Shown in pieces: positions 37,140 to 49,377 of a DNA stretch of 60,000 bases (the stretch's first letter is position 1; every line of letters starts with the position of its first letter). This DNA is from Lingula anatina (lineage: Eukaryota > Brachiopoda > Lingulata > Lingulida > Lingulidae). The stretch lies in contig NW_019774602.1 of the NCBI RefSeq assembly GCF_001039355.2, positions 88,535 through 148,534 on the forward strand, given 5' to 3'. The translations under genes and the position numbers were made by a program. The notes under the pieces are model-generated. The model ran no database searches, was not told the origin of the DNA, and saw only the letters and a program-made list of their open reading frames with translations.

Positions 37140-38420
37140 TCTGATGCAATAATACATGTATATGATGCTTAACAGCAAAGTCAACACCAAATTTTAATTA
37201 TGCACAACAAGTAATACGAATGTAAGTAAGCTGGATAACTAATATAAGGCTTTAGAGAGTTCAAGTTCACACTTTGAAAATGCCAAAATGAGAAAAAAGA
37301 AAATTTTACAAAAAAATTGCATAAAATCAAGAAAAAAATGATAATCCAACGAGCTGGTTCTTCTATTTTGAGCTGTATGCCAACTCTAAGAATCATTCTT
37401 GTAAGTTACAAAATAATTGATAAGTTACAAAATAATAATAACACGTTTTTTTCATATAACGTTTGTGGTGGCAGTACATAAAGTGGCGGGGATGTGAGCT
37501 TCTCTCACATCTTGTGGCCATTGTTTTTGCCAACTTTTTGCTCTGTTGAATGGGGGAAGTATGTGTGATCATTTAATTTTATGTTGCTACTATCCCCAGT
37601 CTTGTAACTTAGTATCATATTACATTTCGTCATTTTAATCACTCATATGGACTTATTTCTTATTTGATTTTGAGCAAAAACTGAGCTTCGTTGTGCTTGT
37701 GTGATGCAATATTACATTATGATAAACAGCATAATCACCACAATTTAATCCATCTGCTGTACATAACATGGACATTTAGAAAGTTTGACTACCATTGGGC
37801 TTCATGCCCATGGGAGTTCTAACTAAGTTCCACAATGAAAATGCAAATATGTGAAAAATGAAAATGTCATAAAGAACTACATTGCTTCCAGAAGTGAATG
37901 CAATCAGACTGGTTTTCCAACACAAGATGCATTTCAGTCCTATGGATCTTTCAACAAGTTTGAGGATCATTAGTAAGTTAGTAACAATCTTTTGTTTTGA
38001 TGGTCATTATGGCAGCAGCGCCCAAAATAGTTTTCTTCAATTCTGATGCAATATTACATAATGCTTAACAGCATAATAACCATCAATTTTAATAATAAAA
38101 TAAAAGCGTCATGGATATTCAGAAAATGTGACTAGGAAAGGTCTTCAAGCCATTGAAATTTCCAAGTCACACCTTGAAAATGCCAATATGTGAAAAATTA
38201 AAATTTCACAAAAAATGTACACCTTCCAGAAAAATAAGCCAATCAGACTGATCTCCAACTGAAGCTGTATTTTAGTCCTATGTTTCTTTTCTGTACGTTT
38301 GAGAATAGTAAGTGACACGCTTTTCCTTAAATGGTCACTATGGCGGCAGTGCCCAAATAGGGTTTTCTTCAATTTTTATGTAATATTACATAATGCTTAA
38401 CAGCATAATCATCACCAATC
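37140..38420. repeat. Decayed tandem array, unit about 335-340 bp
   Basis: The phrase GATGCAATATTACATAATGC followed by TTAACAGCATAAT recurs at about 37143, 37703, 38044 and 38377 (spacing 341 and 333 bp between the last three). Linked blocks keep their order: CACACTTTGAAAATGCCAA, CCAATCAGACTG, CAGTCCTATG, and GGTCAYTATGGCRGCAGYGC. Copies differ by many substitutions and indels, so the array is old. Confidence 0.75.
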
Positions 38421-39548
38421 TTAAAATTTACTGTTCGGTGTCTGTGTAAGAATTTGTCCAAAACAATTCCAAAGCGAATCGGTCAACAGCTATTGACGTG
38501 CTTATTGAGGCATCTTATTACTTCAAAGCATGAAAATTAATCTTATAGATGAAAATAACAACAATTAACGACAATATTATCCCCGTAAGCGATCTGGGTA
38601 ACACCGCAGTTAGACTATGCGTCGTGCAGAGAGAACAAAGCATTAAACCTTCGACCTTTAATTTCTTATCGATTCAGTGACGGAAACAACACTACAAGAT
38701 GTAGAGTAAAATGACATAAAAGAAAGACACCTACACAATAATGCTGATAAAGACACAAATAAATGAATCAATATCTAGGATTAAAAAAAGACAGGTATCA
38801 TACTGAGCTAATTTTCATTCAGCCTTGACTTTTTTTAAAAGTTAAAACTGTTTTCTTATTGCATTTTTATACATACATATCTGTAGTTCGTATTGTGTGT
38901 AACTGCATTGACAACGAAGTTTAATCAACAAACAGCAGTAGGCCATATACCTGCAACAACAACAACAACAACAACAAAAAAAGATTTTTCAGTAATTCTG
39001 CTGTGAAAAGATATTAAATAGATTAGCACACGTGGGTCCATGGTATTACTTTATCAAGTAGTGCTAGGTTGTTCATGGCCAATGAAAAAGATTCGCTTAG
39101 ATTTAAATAGAACAGGGTTAAAGATTTAAATATTTTGAATGGTACATCTCGGAGATACTGAAAACTCAAAGATGGCATTCAAGGCGTTACCTTGACAGTT
39201 TATTGTTTTGTTTCTACTAAAGCTTGAGCAATTCCCTACGACAAATTCTAAGATTTGAAAACAGCTGTTAACGTTTTACTACACGACTTAACTTTGTCTC
39301 ATTTAGATTTTGTTTAGAGAGGTTGGTAAAAAGAAAAAAACTCAATCATTTTTGTGTCAACAGATGCTCAGTTTTACCGGGAATAATAACGTGTTCGTGC
39401 CGTTGTTTGCCACATGGTGATATCCATGAAGTTTCAAATTCCAGGTAAGGCAGCAAAATGTTATCTACACAGCGTCTTATGCAATTTTTCCAAGTCATGG
39501 AAGAGTTCAAAATCAGAATCAATCCCAGCCTTCTAAATTACTATCTGG
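38421..39548. other. Upstream region of the SMB-like gene; (CAA)n at about 38955
   Basis: No exon recognised. A short CAA microsatellite lies at 38955-38980. Confidence 0.5.
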
Positions 39549-39556
39549 GCATAAAA
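39549..39556 (+). promoter_or_regulatory. Possible TATA-like box
   Basis: CATAAAAG lies 70 bp upstream of the preferred ATG (39619) and would place transcription start near 39580. The match alone is weak evidence. Confidence 0.3.
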
Positions 39557-39618
39557 GTGGACAAAAACGTGTGGAAAGAGGAGTTCACACAGTGCAGTGG
39601 CTGCGTTCGGTCACTGTA

Positions 39619-41031
39619 ATGAATTCCCAAAGCCGAAACAAGCCGGCGAGGCTTTTGCTGTTTCTTCTATTCCTTCGAGGAGCGTTAGGTGCGGAGAAGA
39701 AAAGCAATCCACAGGTAGGGTTCAACGCGTCGGTCAACCATACCGTCGCCGATGGTGCCCTCACGCTAAGCTCTGTTTTGGATCGCCGTGATTCAACTGA
39801 AGATCCGTTCCATAATGGTGGCAACAGGAATTCAACGCCCCGTTTTCACCCTGCCTCAACAGAAGCCAGTTTCCCAACATCCTCTTCTGATTTGGAAAAC
39901 AGCGATGGAGAAGACTCGGTAACAGTTGTCATCCGAGGCGAAGAATCAATTGGCGAGAAGAATTTACCTTGGAACGCAACAACAGTTCCTTTTTCGTTTG
40001 ACTCCAGAAGAGAGGAAGAAGGGGGCACGACACCATCTGATGAATCCACAACGGCCCATTGGGACAACTCGGTCTTTCCTCTGAACTTGCCCCAACGATT
40101 CTGCGTAGCTGGGAAAGTTGTAGAGAGATGGTGCTACTGCGACGCCTTTTGCCTTTTGTTCCAAGACTGTTGTTTTACTGCATCTGAATGCAAGGAGCGT
40201 TCACCATCGTCGACAGTACGCTTGAACCGGAGCAACATTGAGTGCCTCTTACAGTCTACGAAGCTTATGAAAGGAATTCAGACCCAGCATTTCTGGATGG
40301 TGACTTCATGCCCAGATGAATGGCTCCATGATACCGTTCGCACTAAATGTGAAGCTCCCCAAAATGCCAGTGAAGTTGACCTCCTCGTACCCGTGTCCGA
40401 CTCAGTCACGAAACTGACATTTCGTAACAAACACTGTGCAGCATGCCACGGCATGTCGGGCGTCCAAGTGCAACCATGGGATTTCTACATAACATGTAGC
40501 TCAGGTACACCATATGGCATTGATAAGTTCTTCAACATTGCCGATCCAAACGATGCTGTGGACCAAGCTAGATCATCTGAAGGCTGTACCTTGTTCTTTC
40601 AACCGCCGAATAGCATCCCCGGCAGGCCTTGCATTCCTTCTCAACAAATGCCGATGATTTTAACATCGAACGGACGGATCAGTACTCGACAGTGTAGCAG
40701 AAACGCCGACCCAAAGGACAAAGAACTTTGTTCTTCAGGACCAATATCCATTACATATGTTCAGACGTGGGCATCTAGCTATTATGGAAGAAATATCTTT
40801 TGTTGGGTTTGTAGACTACCTAAGGGTTATGTTCCTGCTGTGACCGAATGTTCTAACCAAGGTAAGTGCTAGTTTTTTTTTTTTTTTTTGCTGTTTATTT
40901 ATTTTTTTCGCATAAGCAAATTGAAAATTAAAGAATGAGATAACGATAGAACTGAAGAGTAACTAAACAAAGTTAGTAGTATGTTTTAAAAGATGAAAAT
41001 TGATAATGGTGGGCAATTTACCTAAAAGCTG

Positions 41032-41082
<51 letters not shown>

Positions 41083-43073
41083 GAACTAAGTGTATTTGGA
41101 CACACCGTGTTTAAACTGTCCTGTTATAAACTTATATTAATGTTGTGGGGGATGATGGTCATCTTTACCGAAAATGTAACCATTAACTGGACAAAAGTAG
41201 TAGTCTGGGAGTAGCCTGTCATTCACGAGACTGTCGTAGAATTTTAACTATCAAGAATGCATCACCATGTTAGCTATACTGTACATCCTTGTTATTATGT
41301 ATAGGGCATTATTAGGGTTATTAAAATCATTAATCTTAAGTCTTTTCCTCATTACCACAAAAATTACACGCGCAGTTTGGCAATCATATAATTTACAGCA
41401 GATTGTGGCAATGGCGGGCCAAGGAGGTGCATTGTGCCACACAATCCTTCCCCTCAGCTTCGGGGCTGTTCTCCTACAAAAGCAAAAGACTAAATGTACA
41501 AAATGAGACCAAACATGACAAATTTTTACTCTGCCCTAAAAAAAAAAAACTCACATGCTGTGGGCTACTATTTTACATGATATTCTATTTGCTCGGCAAT
41601 TTTAAGCATTGTATCTTCATACCCCTTGTACCTGCTTATCCTTATGCCACCTTATCAGAATCTTAGAACACCCAGGGTATCTTTCACCGTTTCAGAAACA
41701 TCACGATCATTCGATCCTGTAGGTTATTCCGTCTTGTTGGACATGTCTGGGGTTCAGTACAGTAAGCCGTGTGAACAAAGCGAAAAACAAGTAAGTCGTT
41801 TATGTTACAGTGTATATTAACAAATGCAGTATTAATATACAGCTTTGTAGAGATGTAATTTGAAATTTTATTATAATGAAAAATTAAAATAAGAAACAGA
41901 GACAGATAATAGGCCCAAATAAAACATAATTTGGAATTTGCAGTTTTTTTTTTTACTTTGAAATCATTGGACCATGTTTTAAGCATGTGTCCACTAACAG
42001 GTCTGAGGCCTGGAATGTCCTTAATACAGCGCACACCTACCGATTGTGATGTGGCGACTTAGAAATACAAAAATTTCAAGGTCATCCCATCTTTGTTTTA
42101 CTCTCTGACCAGCAGACACGGGGAAAACATTGTGGATACTGAAGGTCTGGAAATCTGTAGGTTATTCCAAATCTGTGCTGGTTCGAACGAAGTATCTTAT
42201 TTTTAGTGTATGTTTACATGTGGTTTATCATTTTGTATTGAATTTTCGCAGAAATCTTGCCGTACAGAGGACCTGCATTATCAAAAGTCTTGCCTTCCTC
42301 TGGCTTTTTAGGCGGTCATGGCCGGTCCGACCGGCAGTTTCTCCATGTCTGGACTAGTTTTATCGTTGAATCATCTCTTGTTCAATTTTGTACAAGGCTA
42401 TACTGGTGGCCCCTGTGATATCACAGGGTTATCGTTTTTAATCTTTGAAGGTGGACGTCGTCCCTCTCCTCTTATTTATTTTAATTAAGTGACATTCTCG
42501 TTCCAGGTGCTTTGCAATGAAGAAGAAGGTCAATGTTCCACACCGATACAGCACCTGTTCAACGCTGCATTTTCCCTTCAGATCGGGCTAATTTCGCACG
42601 ACAGGCTGAACGCAACTGTGGCCGAAGGCATCTGCCGTGCTAAAGGTTTAGAAGAATTTGACAGCTTGCCTTTTGTGGGGGCTTGGGGCAAACATGGGCC
42701 GAAGATGTGTGCTGAGGTGAGTCCAAATGCAACAATCCCATCACTGGCAGCCGTCGTCGTATACAAGGTCGTCTTAATGAAAAAGATACGCGGTTATCGT
42801 GAAGGTGTCCAAATGTTTGCTTCATTCCAACGCGAGATGGCCGAGGAGCTGCAGACCAGAAACGCGAGTTTCACCTATAACGGCAACGAATACCGGGCCA
42901 CCGTGTTGGATGCAGAGAAGCCACAGTGTCCAGTGAACACTGCCAAACGTAAGCCGCCAACAGCCATGCCCGCCGGCGCCAGTGGGCGTCTGCAGGGTTC
43001 CTCACTGGCGTTTACAATCTTGTGGGGGGCCTTTGCTTGTCAGATTTTAATAATGGTAAATGCGAAGTGTTGA
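39619..43073 (+). CDS. Secreted, probably GPI-anchored protein with somatomedin-B-like domain
   Basis: Three exons join in phase: 39619-40861 (donor GTAAGTGC), 41696-41790 (TTTCAG acceptor, GTAAGT donor) and 42507-43073, giving 634 residues. An in-frame ATG at 39571 exists. The start at 39619 is preferred because MNSQSRNKPARLLLFLLFLR reads as a signal peptide. Residues 40-155 are Ser/Thr-rich with several N-glycosylation sites. At about 161-191 lies a somatomedin-B-like cluster (CYCDAFCLLFQDCC). A second Cys-rich module follows (TSCPDEW...TKLTFRNKHCAACHG...FYITCSS), of the type seen in ectodomains of lophotrochozoan adhesion-type receptors. No seven-helix region follows. The C-terminus has a small-residue stretch (MPAGASG) and a hydrophobic tail (SSLAFTILWGAFACQILIMV), typical of a GPI signal; a single-pass anchor is the alternative. 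Function unknown. Confidence 0.8.
41037..41076. repeat. (AT)n microsatellite in intron 1
   Basis: About 20 AT units inside the first intron of the SMB-like gene. Confidence 0.9.
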
Positions 43074-45530
43074 ATTTATATTTTGTCGGTTGGAATCAGT
43101 AAGGAGTGCGGGAGGATAAAAATGACGACACCCCCACCCCCCATAAAAAAGGACATGAGACACCTTCTTTATATATATAGTAAAATGACCTGTCCAGAGT
43201 CTCGGCGGATTTTGTTAATCAATTAAACACTAATCTTTAATAGGTTAAAATGCACAGTTAGAAGATACATGCGGTGATTGGTCTAGAGCTAAGCGTATGT
43301 TTTACTTATCCTTGATTATAGCGAATTGAAATCCCCTGTAATAATAGCTATTAAGAAAAACAGTTATAATCAGAGGAGAAGAGTAGAAATAACTATAACT
43401 TTGAAATTACAACTAAGCTGTTTTTTTGGATAAACTGGTACTTTGAGTGCATAAGCACCTTGTGAAATTATTTAGTGGACGTTTGATCACTTGTTTACAA
43501 GGAGCATCTGAATAACAATGCGCTACCCTAAATGACTAAAATGACAGACATGAGGAAAAGCTATTTGTATGTATATACATTTCCTTAAAATCTGCTAGTA
43601 GTTTTAAACTGTATTTTGTTTTATCCTAGTTAAGCCATCTAGTGAAGCCTACTAGTTAAACCATATAAACAGATTAAATATTAAGTACAAAATTACTATA
43701 ACAGACTTTCTTTTAAACACTGACTCTTCATATGTGGGTCCATTTGTAGAAAGCAGAAAAATGAAAAATGAAGTTTAAAATATATTCACAAATTCTACTT
43801 TGTCTGAAACTCTTGGGGGGAAAGTGATAAATTTAGCTTTTAGTGTAATCGTGCAAACATTTCCAATCCATGCCTTGCTAGTATGCATGAAGGTTTGAGT
43901 AACGAGTTTTAAAATTGACAACCTTTTTCGATAATATTTGCACGGTTTCAATGCTAATAAAAATTAGACCGCGCTTGTCGAGATGGAATTATTTTGATTC
44001 ATATTGTCCTCAACATCAAGTATATTTTCACGATGCTTGGTGACGAAGGATTTTGCAAATTACTTTCTAAGGGAATGCTGTTTTACTGTGTTTCGTGTGA
44101 AACATTTGGCTGTTCCCTGCCACCATATCGTTAGGTTATCATGGATGTAACTGAAATGAAACTTGAAACTGAAATGAGACGTTATGGAGATTTTCTTCAA
44201 TTTTTTAAAACCGGGCGACACCACGAAAGTAGCCCCAGTATATATAGGGCGTTATTTAAAATAAACATTACAAACATTTTCTGAGAAGTTAGACATCATA
44301 CTCGCTTCCTGACAAGTTGATAATTTTTTGTTTAAGTAAAAATTAACGCGCTGGAGAATGTGAGATGGTTCTCCAAGTTCCAGGAACGAACCTTTAAAAT
44401 TTGGTCCGTTTTTTTTTCTTTTTCTTTTCTTTCTTTCTTTCTTTTTTTTTTTTTTTTTTGTATAAGAATTAACAGATACATTTAGTTATTTTTTTCAGTG
44501 AATAAGTAAAGTCCTGTTTAAAGATGGAGAGACAATTCTTTCGCTCGTTTACTTTCAATAAAATGATAAAGCTGTTAAATGGACCTATATATTGAGAATC
44601 AGTGTAAAACCAAGAAATTTTGTACATTTTGTTGGAGAGCACAGAGTATTTGACTCGAGGAATAGTAAGGTAAAATAGCTATTCACTTAATTTGGAACTT
44701 GAAAAGCGGATTTATGAATCATTTTCTGTGCGGTATTTGGATAGGATGGGTATTCCAATATCAATGAAGGAGAGTAACGGTGTGGGGAGTATCGTTACTG
44801 TCGCATGCCGGTATTTATCATAAAGTAACGATTTTAAGGAGAAGTAACGATGGAGGAAGTAAAGAGATGACCGTTAAAGTAAACTTCTGCAAGGAAATGG
44901 TTATGAACATCCTCACAAATCCATAGAGCTGTGGTCGTGTGTAATTTTATTTTAAAATGTCGTGAGAGCTCCTGTCCTAAACTGAATTATTATACTTCAG
45001 GGAAACCATGAACCAAAGCTCTGCCCACCAGGAAACATGTTTTATGATTTATTAACGCAAGGAGAATCAAATTAGAGGTCCTAAAGAATGCCTTGCTTGC
45101 ATACCAACTGTTTTGGTGCTGGAAATTCTAACAGTTTCCTAAATCGCCGATCCAAAACCGATCACAGAATTACGATCCATAAACCCGTACTAGATGTTTT
45201 TTTTTTACCATATATATACATAAATGTACCAGTACAATTTTCTGCTATATAAGATGCACTGTAGTTTAGGGCTTATCAATAAAAGTGTTTTCGTGTGTTT
45301 GTTGTATAAATAGCACCATTAAAGAAATGGAAACTACCATGACGCATATGCTTCAGGGAATTAACTCCGATTAAATTTCAATTATTCTCTCTACGCAGTA
45401 GAGGCCGGTTATTACGGTAGTAATTATGGTTCACATTCAAAATTGTTCTGTTAACAATTGTTTTTCGTATACATTAACCACGTAAAGCCACATTGTAGTA
45501 TTTGAATTAGGGATGCTACGATTACACAAT
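43074..45530. other. 3' flank of SMB-like gene and intergenic sequence
   Basis: No further exon recognised. AATAAA words occur at 43956 and later, none close to the stop. There is a pyrimidine-rich stretch with a T-run at 44405-44460. A copy of AATGGACCTATATATTGAGA lies at 44578. Confidence 0.45.
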
Positions 45531-45534
45531 CTAT

Positions 45535-45810
45535 CAACAGTATCTGAAGGACTTAGGTGTCATTTTTGATTACTATGGAATTATATATAGACGAGTCTAT
45601 GAAATCTGTAAATCAGCTCCATATTCACTTAGGCGAATTAGAAAGATTCGCAATATTCTGGAGAGAAAAACAACTGATGAATTAATGCATGCTTTCATTA
45701 TCTCCAGACTTGGTTACTGTAATAGTGGTCTCTACGGTTTATGTCAAAAATTGAACAAACTGAAACTAATCCAAAATTCAGCAACCAGGCTATTTACAAA
45801 TATGCAAATA
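45535..45810 (+). pseudogene. Non-LTR retrotransposon fragment (end of reverse transcriptase, CR1/Jockey type)
   Basis: One frame reads YLKDLGVIFDYYGIIYRRVY, then SLRRIRKIRNIL, then HAFIISRLGYCNSGLYGL and KLKLIQNSATRLFT. This order (LGVxFD, LRxIxKIR, HAFxxSRLxYCNSxLYGL, LxxxQNxATR) is the familiar C-terminal part of LINE ORF2 proteins. The frame runs into an AT repeat afterwards. No start, no YxDD catalytic motif: a dead 5'-truncated copy. Confidence 0.75.
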
Positions 45811-46161
45811 AATAGTGGCGAACACATACTTAAGTCTCATATAAAATATATTTGCATTATTGTTATTATTATCATTGTTATTGATATAATTATTAATGTT
45901 GTTATTATTATTATGACATTTCATATGTATACTATTGTTGTACCGTATCAATAACAAAAATGTCATGGTTAAGTAAACTATCACTTGTATCTTTATCAAA
46001 ATCACTTCACTAGCTGCCTGTTAGACAGAGAGTTTTATGTAAAGTATGTGTAATCTATAATTATGAAACAAAAGAGAAGAACCACTATATATTATGGTTA
46101 ATTGTTAATTCTTGGAAAATTCTGCTTCAGAAAAAATATAACAAATTTTATGGTGGTCGCG

Positions 46162-46166
<5 letters not shown>

Positions 46167-46192
<26 letters not shown>
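46167..46192. repeat. (AT)n microsatellite
   Basis: About 13 AT units. Confidence 0.9.
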
Positions 46193-46195
<3 letters not shown>

Positions 46196-46524
46196 TAAAG
46201 CTTAACATTAGCTACCTACTTATACAAGAACCACTGATGACATGGAGCATTAAAAACATCTTTTGGAGACCAACAATTTAAAATCAGTTAATATAGTGAT
46301 TGATAAAGCAAGTTTTGTTGTTCTAGATATTCTATCTTTTTGTTTTATTTCAATTATCATAAGTAACTCTTAGACTCATTATGTTATAATTTTAATGAGC
46401 AATTTGCAATTTTAATAGGTAACTATTTTTTCAGTTTTATCTTAATTCATTGTCACCTTAGTCTTTAATCTGGAGGGCGCATTGAGGTTTTAAATGAAAT
46501 GCACCATATAAGAATTAATTATTA

Positions 46525-46944
46525 TTATACTTATTATTATTATTATTACTTTTTTCAATTTCAGTATTTATTTCTTCATACCTGTACCAATACAATCCTC
46601 GTATGATAAGTATAAGAGGCATATTGATTGAACTGTGAATTTAACACCTAGCGCCCCTATGAGGCACCTACACTAATATTTTACAGCTGCTATTTTAAGG
46701 CCGTTTACCGGTACCTACAAGGCCCCATGTATATTATTATATTTATTATTATTATTACTTTTTTCAATTTCAGTATTTTTTCTTCATACTTGTACCAATA
46801 CAATCCTCGTATGATTAAGAATATGAGGCATATTGACTGAACTGTGAATTTAACACCTAGCGCCCCTTTGAGACACCAATACTAGCATTTTACAGCTGCT
46901 ATTTTAAGGCCGTTTACTGGTACCTACAAGGCCTCATGTATATT
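46525..46944. repeat. 208-bp tandem duplication
   Basis: Two head-to-tail copies (about 46525-46732 and 46733-46944), each starting in a TTA-rich run and continuing CTTTTTTCAATTTCAGTATT ... TTTTACAGCTGCTATTTTAA ... GTACCTACAAGGCC. Roughly 5% divergence by eye, so older than the N-flanked duplications. Confidence 0.85.
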
Positions 46945-47246
46945 TTACACTGTAGACTTATCTTACTTATTATGATGTCAGTTCAGTTTCTGTTATATCG
47001 GATTATTTTTCTCAATGTAATTTCACCTTATTTGCCCATTGGTGTAATTTGTGTTGTATTTATACACATATGTATGTTAAAATATCTATTTTGTTTTTCC
47101 ACAATAAATATTGTAAATCTCCGGCCCTCTTCTAGTTTTTCCGCTTTTTATCACCACGCTGACCGAGGAAGTTAGAAAAGTTGGAGAGTTTTTCTGTTGA
47201 GTATGGATTAGATGGGAGGGAAATTAGCTTCGAAGTGGTAAACAAC

Positions 47247-47286
47247 AGTCGCGGATTTAGGGGGTGTCAGGGGGGTCCTGCCCCCC

Positions 47287-47324
<38 letters not shown>

Positions 47325-47490
47325 NNNNNNNNNNNNNNNNNNNNNNNNNCGGGGATTTGGGGGGGGTCGGGGGGGCCCCCCCCCCTCCCCCCCCCCCCCC
47401 CCCCCGTCGATTTCTGAAAAAAAAAAATCAATCCAATGGCCCCCTCTTGAAATTAGAATTTTGGCTAGCTGAATCTTAGTTCTAAACCGC
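47247..47490. mobile_element. CAGKGGCGGAT element, copy 3, interrupted by poly-C and a gap
   Basis: The start CAGTCGCGGATTTAGGGGGT matches the family end. The right part (CCCCCTCTTGAAATTAGAAT, GCTAGCTGAATCTTAG, TCTAAACCGCACCAG) matches copies at 23958 and 48367. Long C-runs at 47281-47324 and 47376-47405 surround 25 N (47325-47349). Confidence 0.6.
47325..47349. other. Assembly gap (25 N) in poly-C
   Basis: The sequence before the gap (CGCGGATTTAGGGGGTGTCA, G-run, C-run) resembles that after it (CGGGGATTTGGGGGGGGTCG, G-run, C-run). The gap therefore joins two versions of the same site. Confidence 0.95.
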
Positions 47491-47639
47491 ACCAGACACC
47501 ACCGCATCTGTACATTAATTTGTTGGCAAGCTGAGATTTTCCAAACTTTCACAAACCGGGTTAAGCTTGGTAAACAAAAAATAAAATGCAAATTGGTCGC
47601 GCTATAACCACTGTGACAAAACATGGACACGTAATTAAT

Positions 47640-48000
47640 GAATCAATAATACAGATACAAATGAGTAATGGAATATGTTGCTTCTGATGGATATAAGAAA
47701 ATTATCTTTTAGATTTGTTCCAAGACACAGATGTACCTGTTATTGTCTTCGAATCATTGGATTAAAAAGAGGGTTTATTTCAAAAGTAATTAGTAGATCA
47801 CTGCTACCTGATTCTAATGCGAAATGGAACATGATGCTTCTGTTGGTAGCTAGAAGATTATCTTTCAGATTTATTTCAAGACACAGATGCAGCTGTAATT
47901 AACCTTGGATTAAAGCGTGAGTAATGAGGGTAATGAGGGTATACCATGACAAGTAATTACTAAATCCATGTTACCAGATACAAACGAATGATGAAGTATG
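47640..48000. repeat. Degenerate tandem repeat, unit about 130-140 bp
   Basis: Two clear units (TGATGGATATAAGAAAATTA / TGTTGGTAGCTAGAAGATTA, each followed by TCTTTYAGATTTRTTYCAAG and ACACAGATG) and a partial third (CAGATACAAACGAATGATGA). Confidence 0.6.
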
Positions 48001-48366
48001 ACTGTGTATTATAAATCTAATCCACTTGTCTAGATTTCATGTTCTGTGGTTTTCTAGACAACGCAATAACTGTGTCAAAACTCTGGAACAAAGATTCTCG
48101 CAATTGTTTTCTTCTAAAATCATTTCATATTCAAAATTTATCACAACTCGGGACTAACTGATTACGATTGACAGTAACCGCTAATCCTTCCCAAATTTGA
48201 AAAGGGACAAATTATACTCTCTGGCCATAAGGTGAACTAGCAGTCTGTTCCAAAAATGCTGAAAGCGAGCGTGATTTTGTATAGTATTTTAGTGGACATC
48301 AGAGGGCACCACATGAGCTAGTAGGACTTCGAGTGGGGCACAGGTAGAATCAGCACCTCAACTTGA

Positions 48367-48639
48367 CAGTGGCGGATTTAGAGGGGGGTCGTCAGGGGGG
48401 TCTTGACCCCCTCTTCGGTTTCTTAAAAAAATCGCAGTAATATTCCTCTCTTGGAATTAGTATTTTAACAAGCTGATTTATAGTACTAAACCGTACTAAC
48501 TGGCACCGTTCGCTCTCTGAAATACTAAAAAATTTTAGGGGCCCTTAAGCGAGCCCCAAACCCCACGCCATCGAAAGGGGGGTTCCACGGATGTGAAGCC
48601 GCCCCTCCCCCCTTTCAAATAATCCTGGATCCGCCCCTG
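48367..48639. mobile_element. CAGKGGCGGAT element, copy 4 (opposite orientation)
   Basis: Runs from CAGTGGCGGATTTAGAGG to CCTGGATCCGCCCCTG, 273 bp. The word CTTGAC occurs at both borders (48362-48367 and 48641-48646), which may be part of a target-site duplication. Otherwise it matches the reverse complement of 23958-24212. Confidence 0.7.
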
Positions 48640-48876
48640 GCTTGACACCTGTCATGTGATTTATCAGGTATGAACAACCATGTTTTGCACCAAGATGTAA
48701 ACACAAATTCGAGTAAATATATTTGTTTTTAGCAGAATTTACAATCCGCCCTGAATAAATCAACAACATAGCATAAGATTCTTCATTTTAGATGTAAGAT
48801 GAATAAGTGAACACGGTTACTACATAAAAATCAAAGAAAGCAACACCACATATGGACGAAAGAAAGGTATTCTTAC

Positions 48877-49377
48877 CCTAACAAACGAGACCCGTTCTAT
48901 TTCCACGTGTGCCTGGGCGTCTTCGAACTCCAGTATGCTCAGTAGACTGTCAGGGTATCTGGATTCTACTTGCAAATACGATGTGAGACCGCCAGCTGTA
49001 CATACAAATGATTTTTTAAAAGTTTTTAACACCTTTATGACTGTCATGCCTCCTAAATTCGTCCTCCCCCCCCCCTTCCCGACCCTGTTGCATGCGCCTT
49101 TGACCGGCAAGGTTGAAGATAAGGGAGAGAGGGGGAAGGGGCACAACCCACCAACCTCATACACCTATGCCTAACGGTGCATTTTGGTATTGTCCAGAGT
49201 ACCTGATGACCAAATGTCGAGTCTTTTTATAGCCAAGTGAAGAATATTTGTCTCAAGAACCACGGGGCCAAATAATCGGACGCATGCACTCCCATCTAAT
49301 CTGATCAGTATTTGCTGTTGCACTGAACTACCTATGGAATGCGTACTCGAAAGAGGGACACCGTCTTGAATACCCAT
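48877..49377 (-). CDS. Two exons of an unrecognised gene (partial)
   Basis: Minus strand. Exon 49203-49377 begins at ATG 49377 (or upstream) and ends TCA G with donor GTACTC. Exon 48877-48995 begins after TATGTACAG and ends AGG with donor GTAAGA. Phases agree (1, then 0), giving 98 residues without a stop. The protein reads SSVQQQILIRLDGSACVRLF, then NILHLAIKRLDIWSS across the junction to AGGLTSYLQVESRYPDSLLS and AHVEIERVSFVR. Its composition is typical of a folded domain rather than noise. I recognise no family. Downstream exons were not found; the neighbouring 48367 element may have intruded into the next intron. Confidence 0.45.

Noticed and set aside
47181-47630. Proline- or glycine-rich open frames around the poly-C gap
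   Set aside because: Artefacts of homopolymer C/G runs and N.
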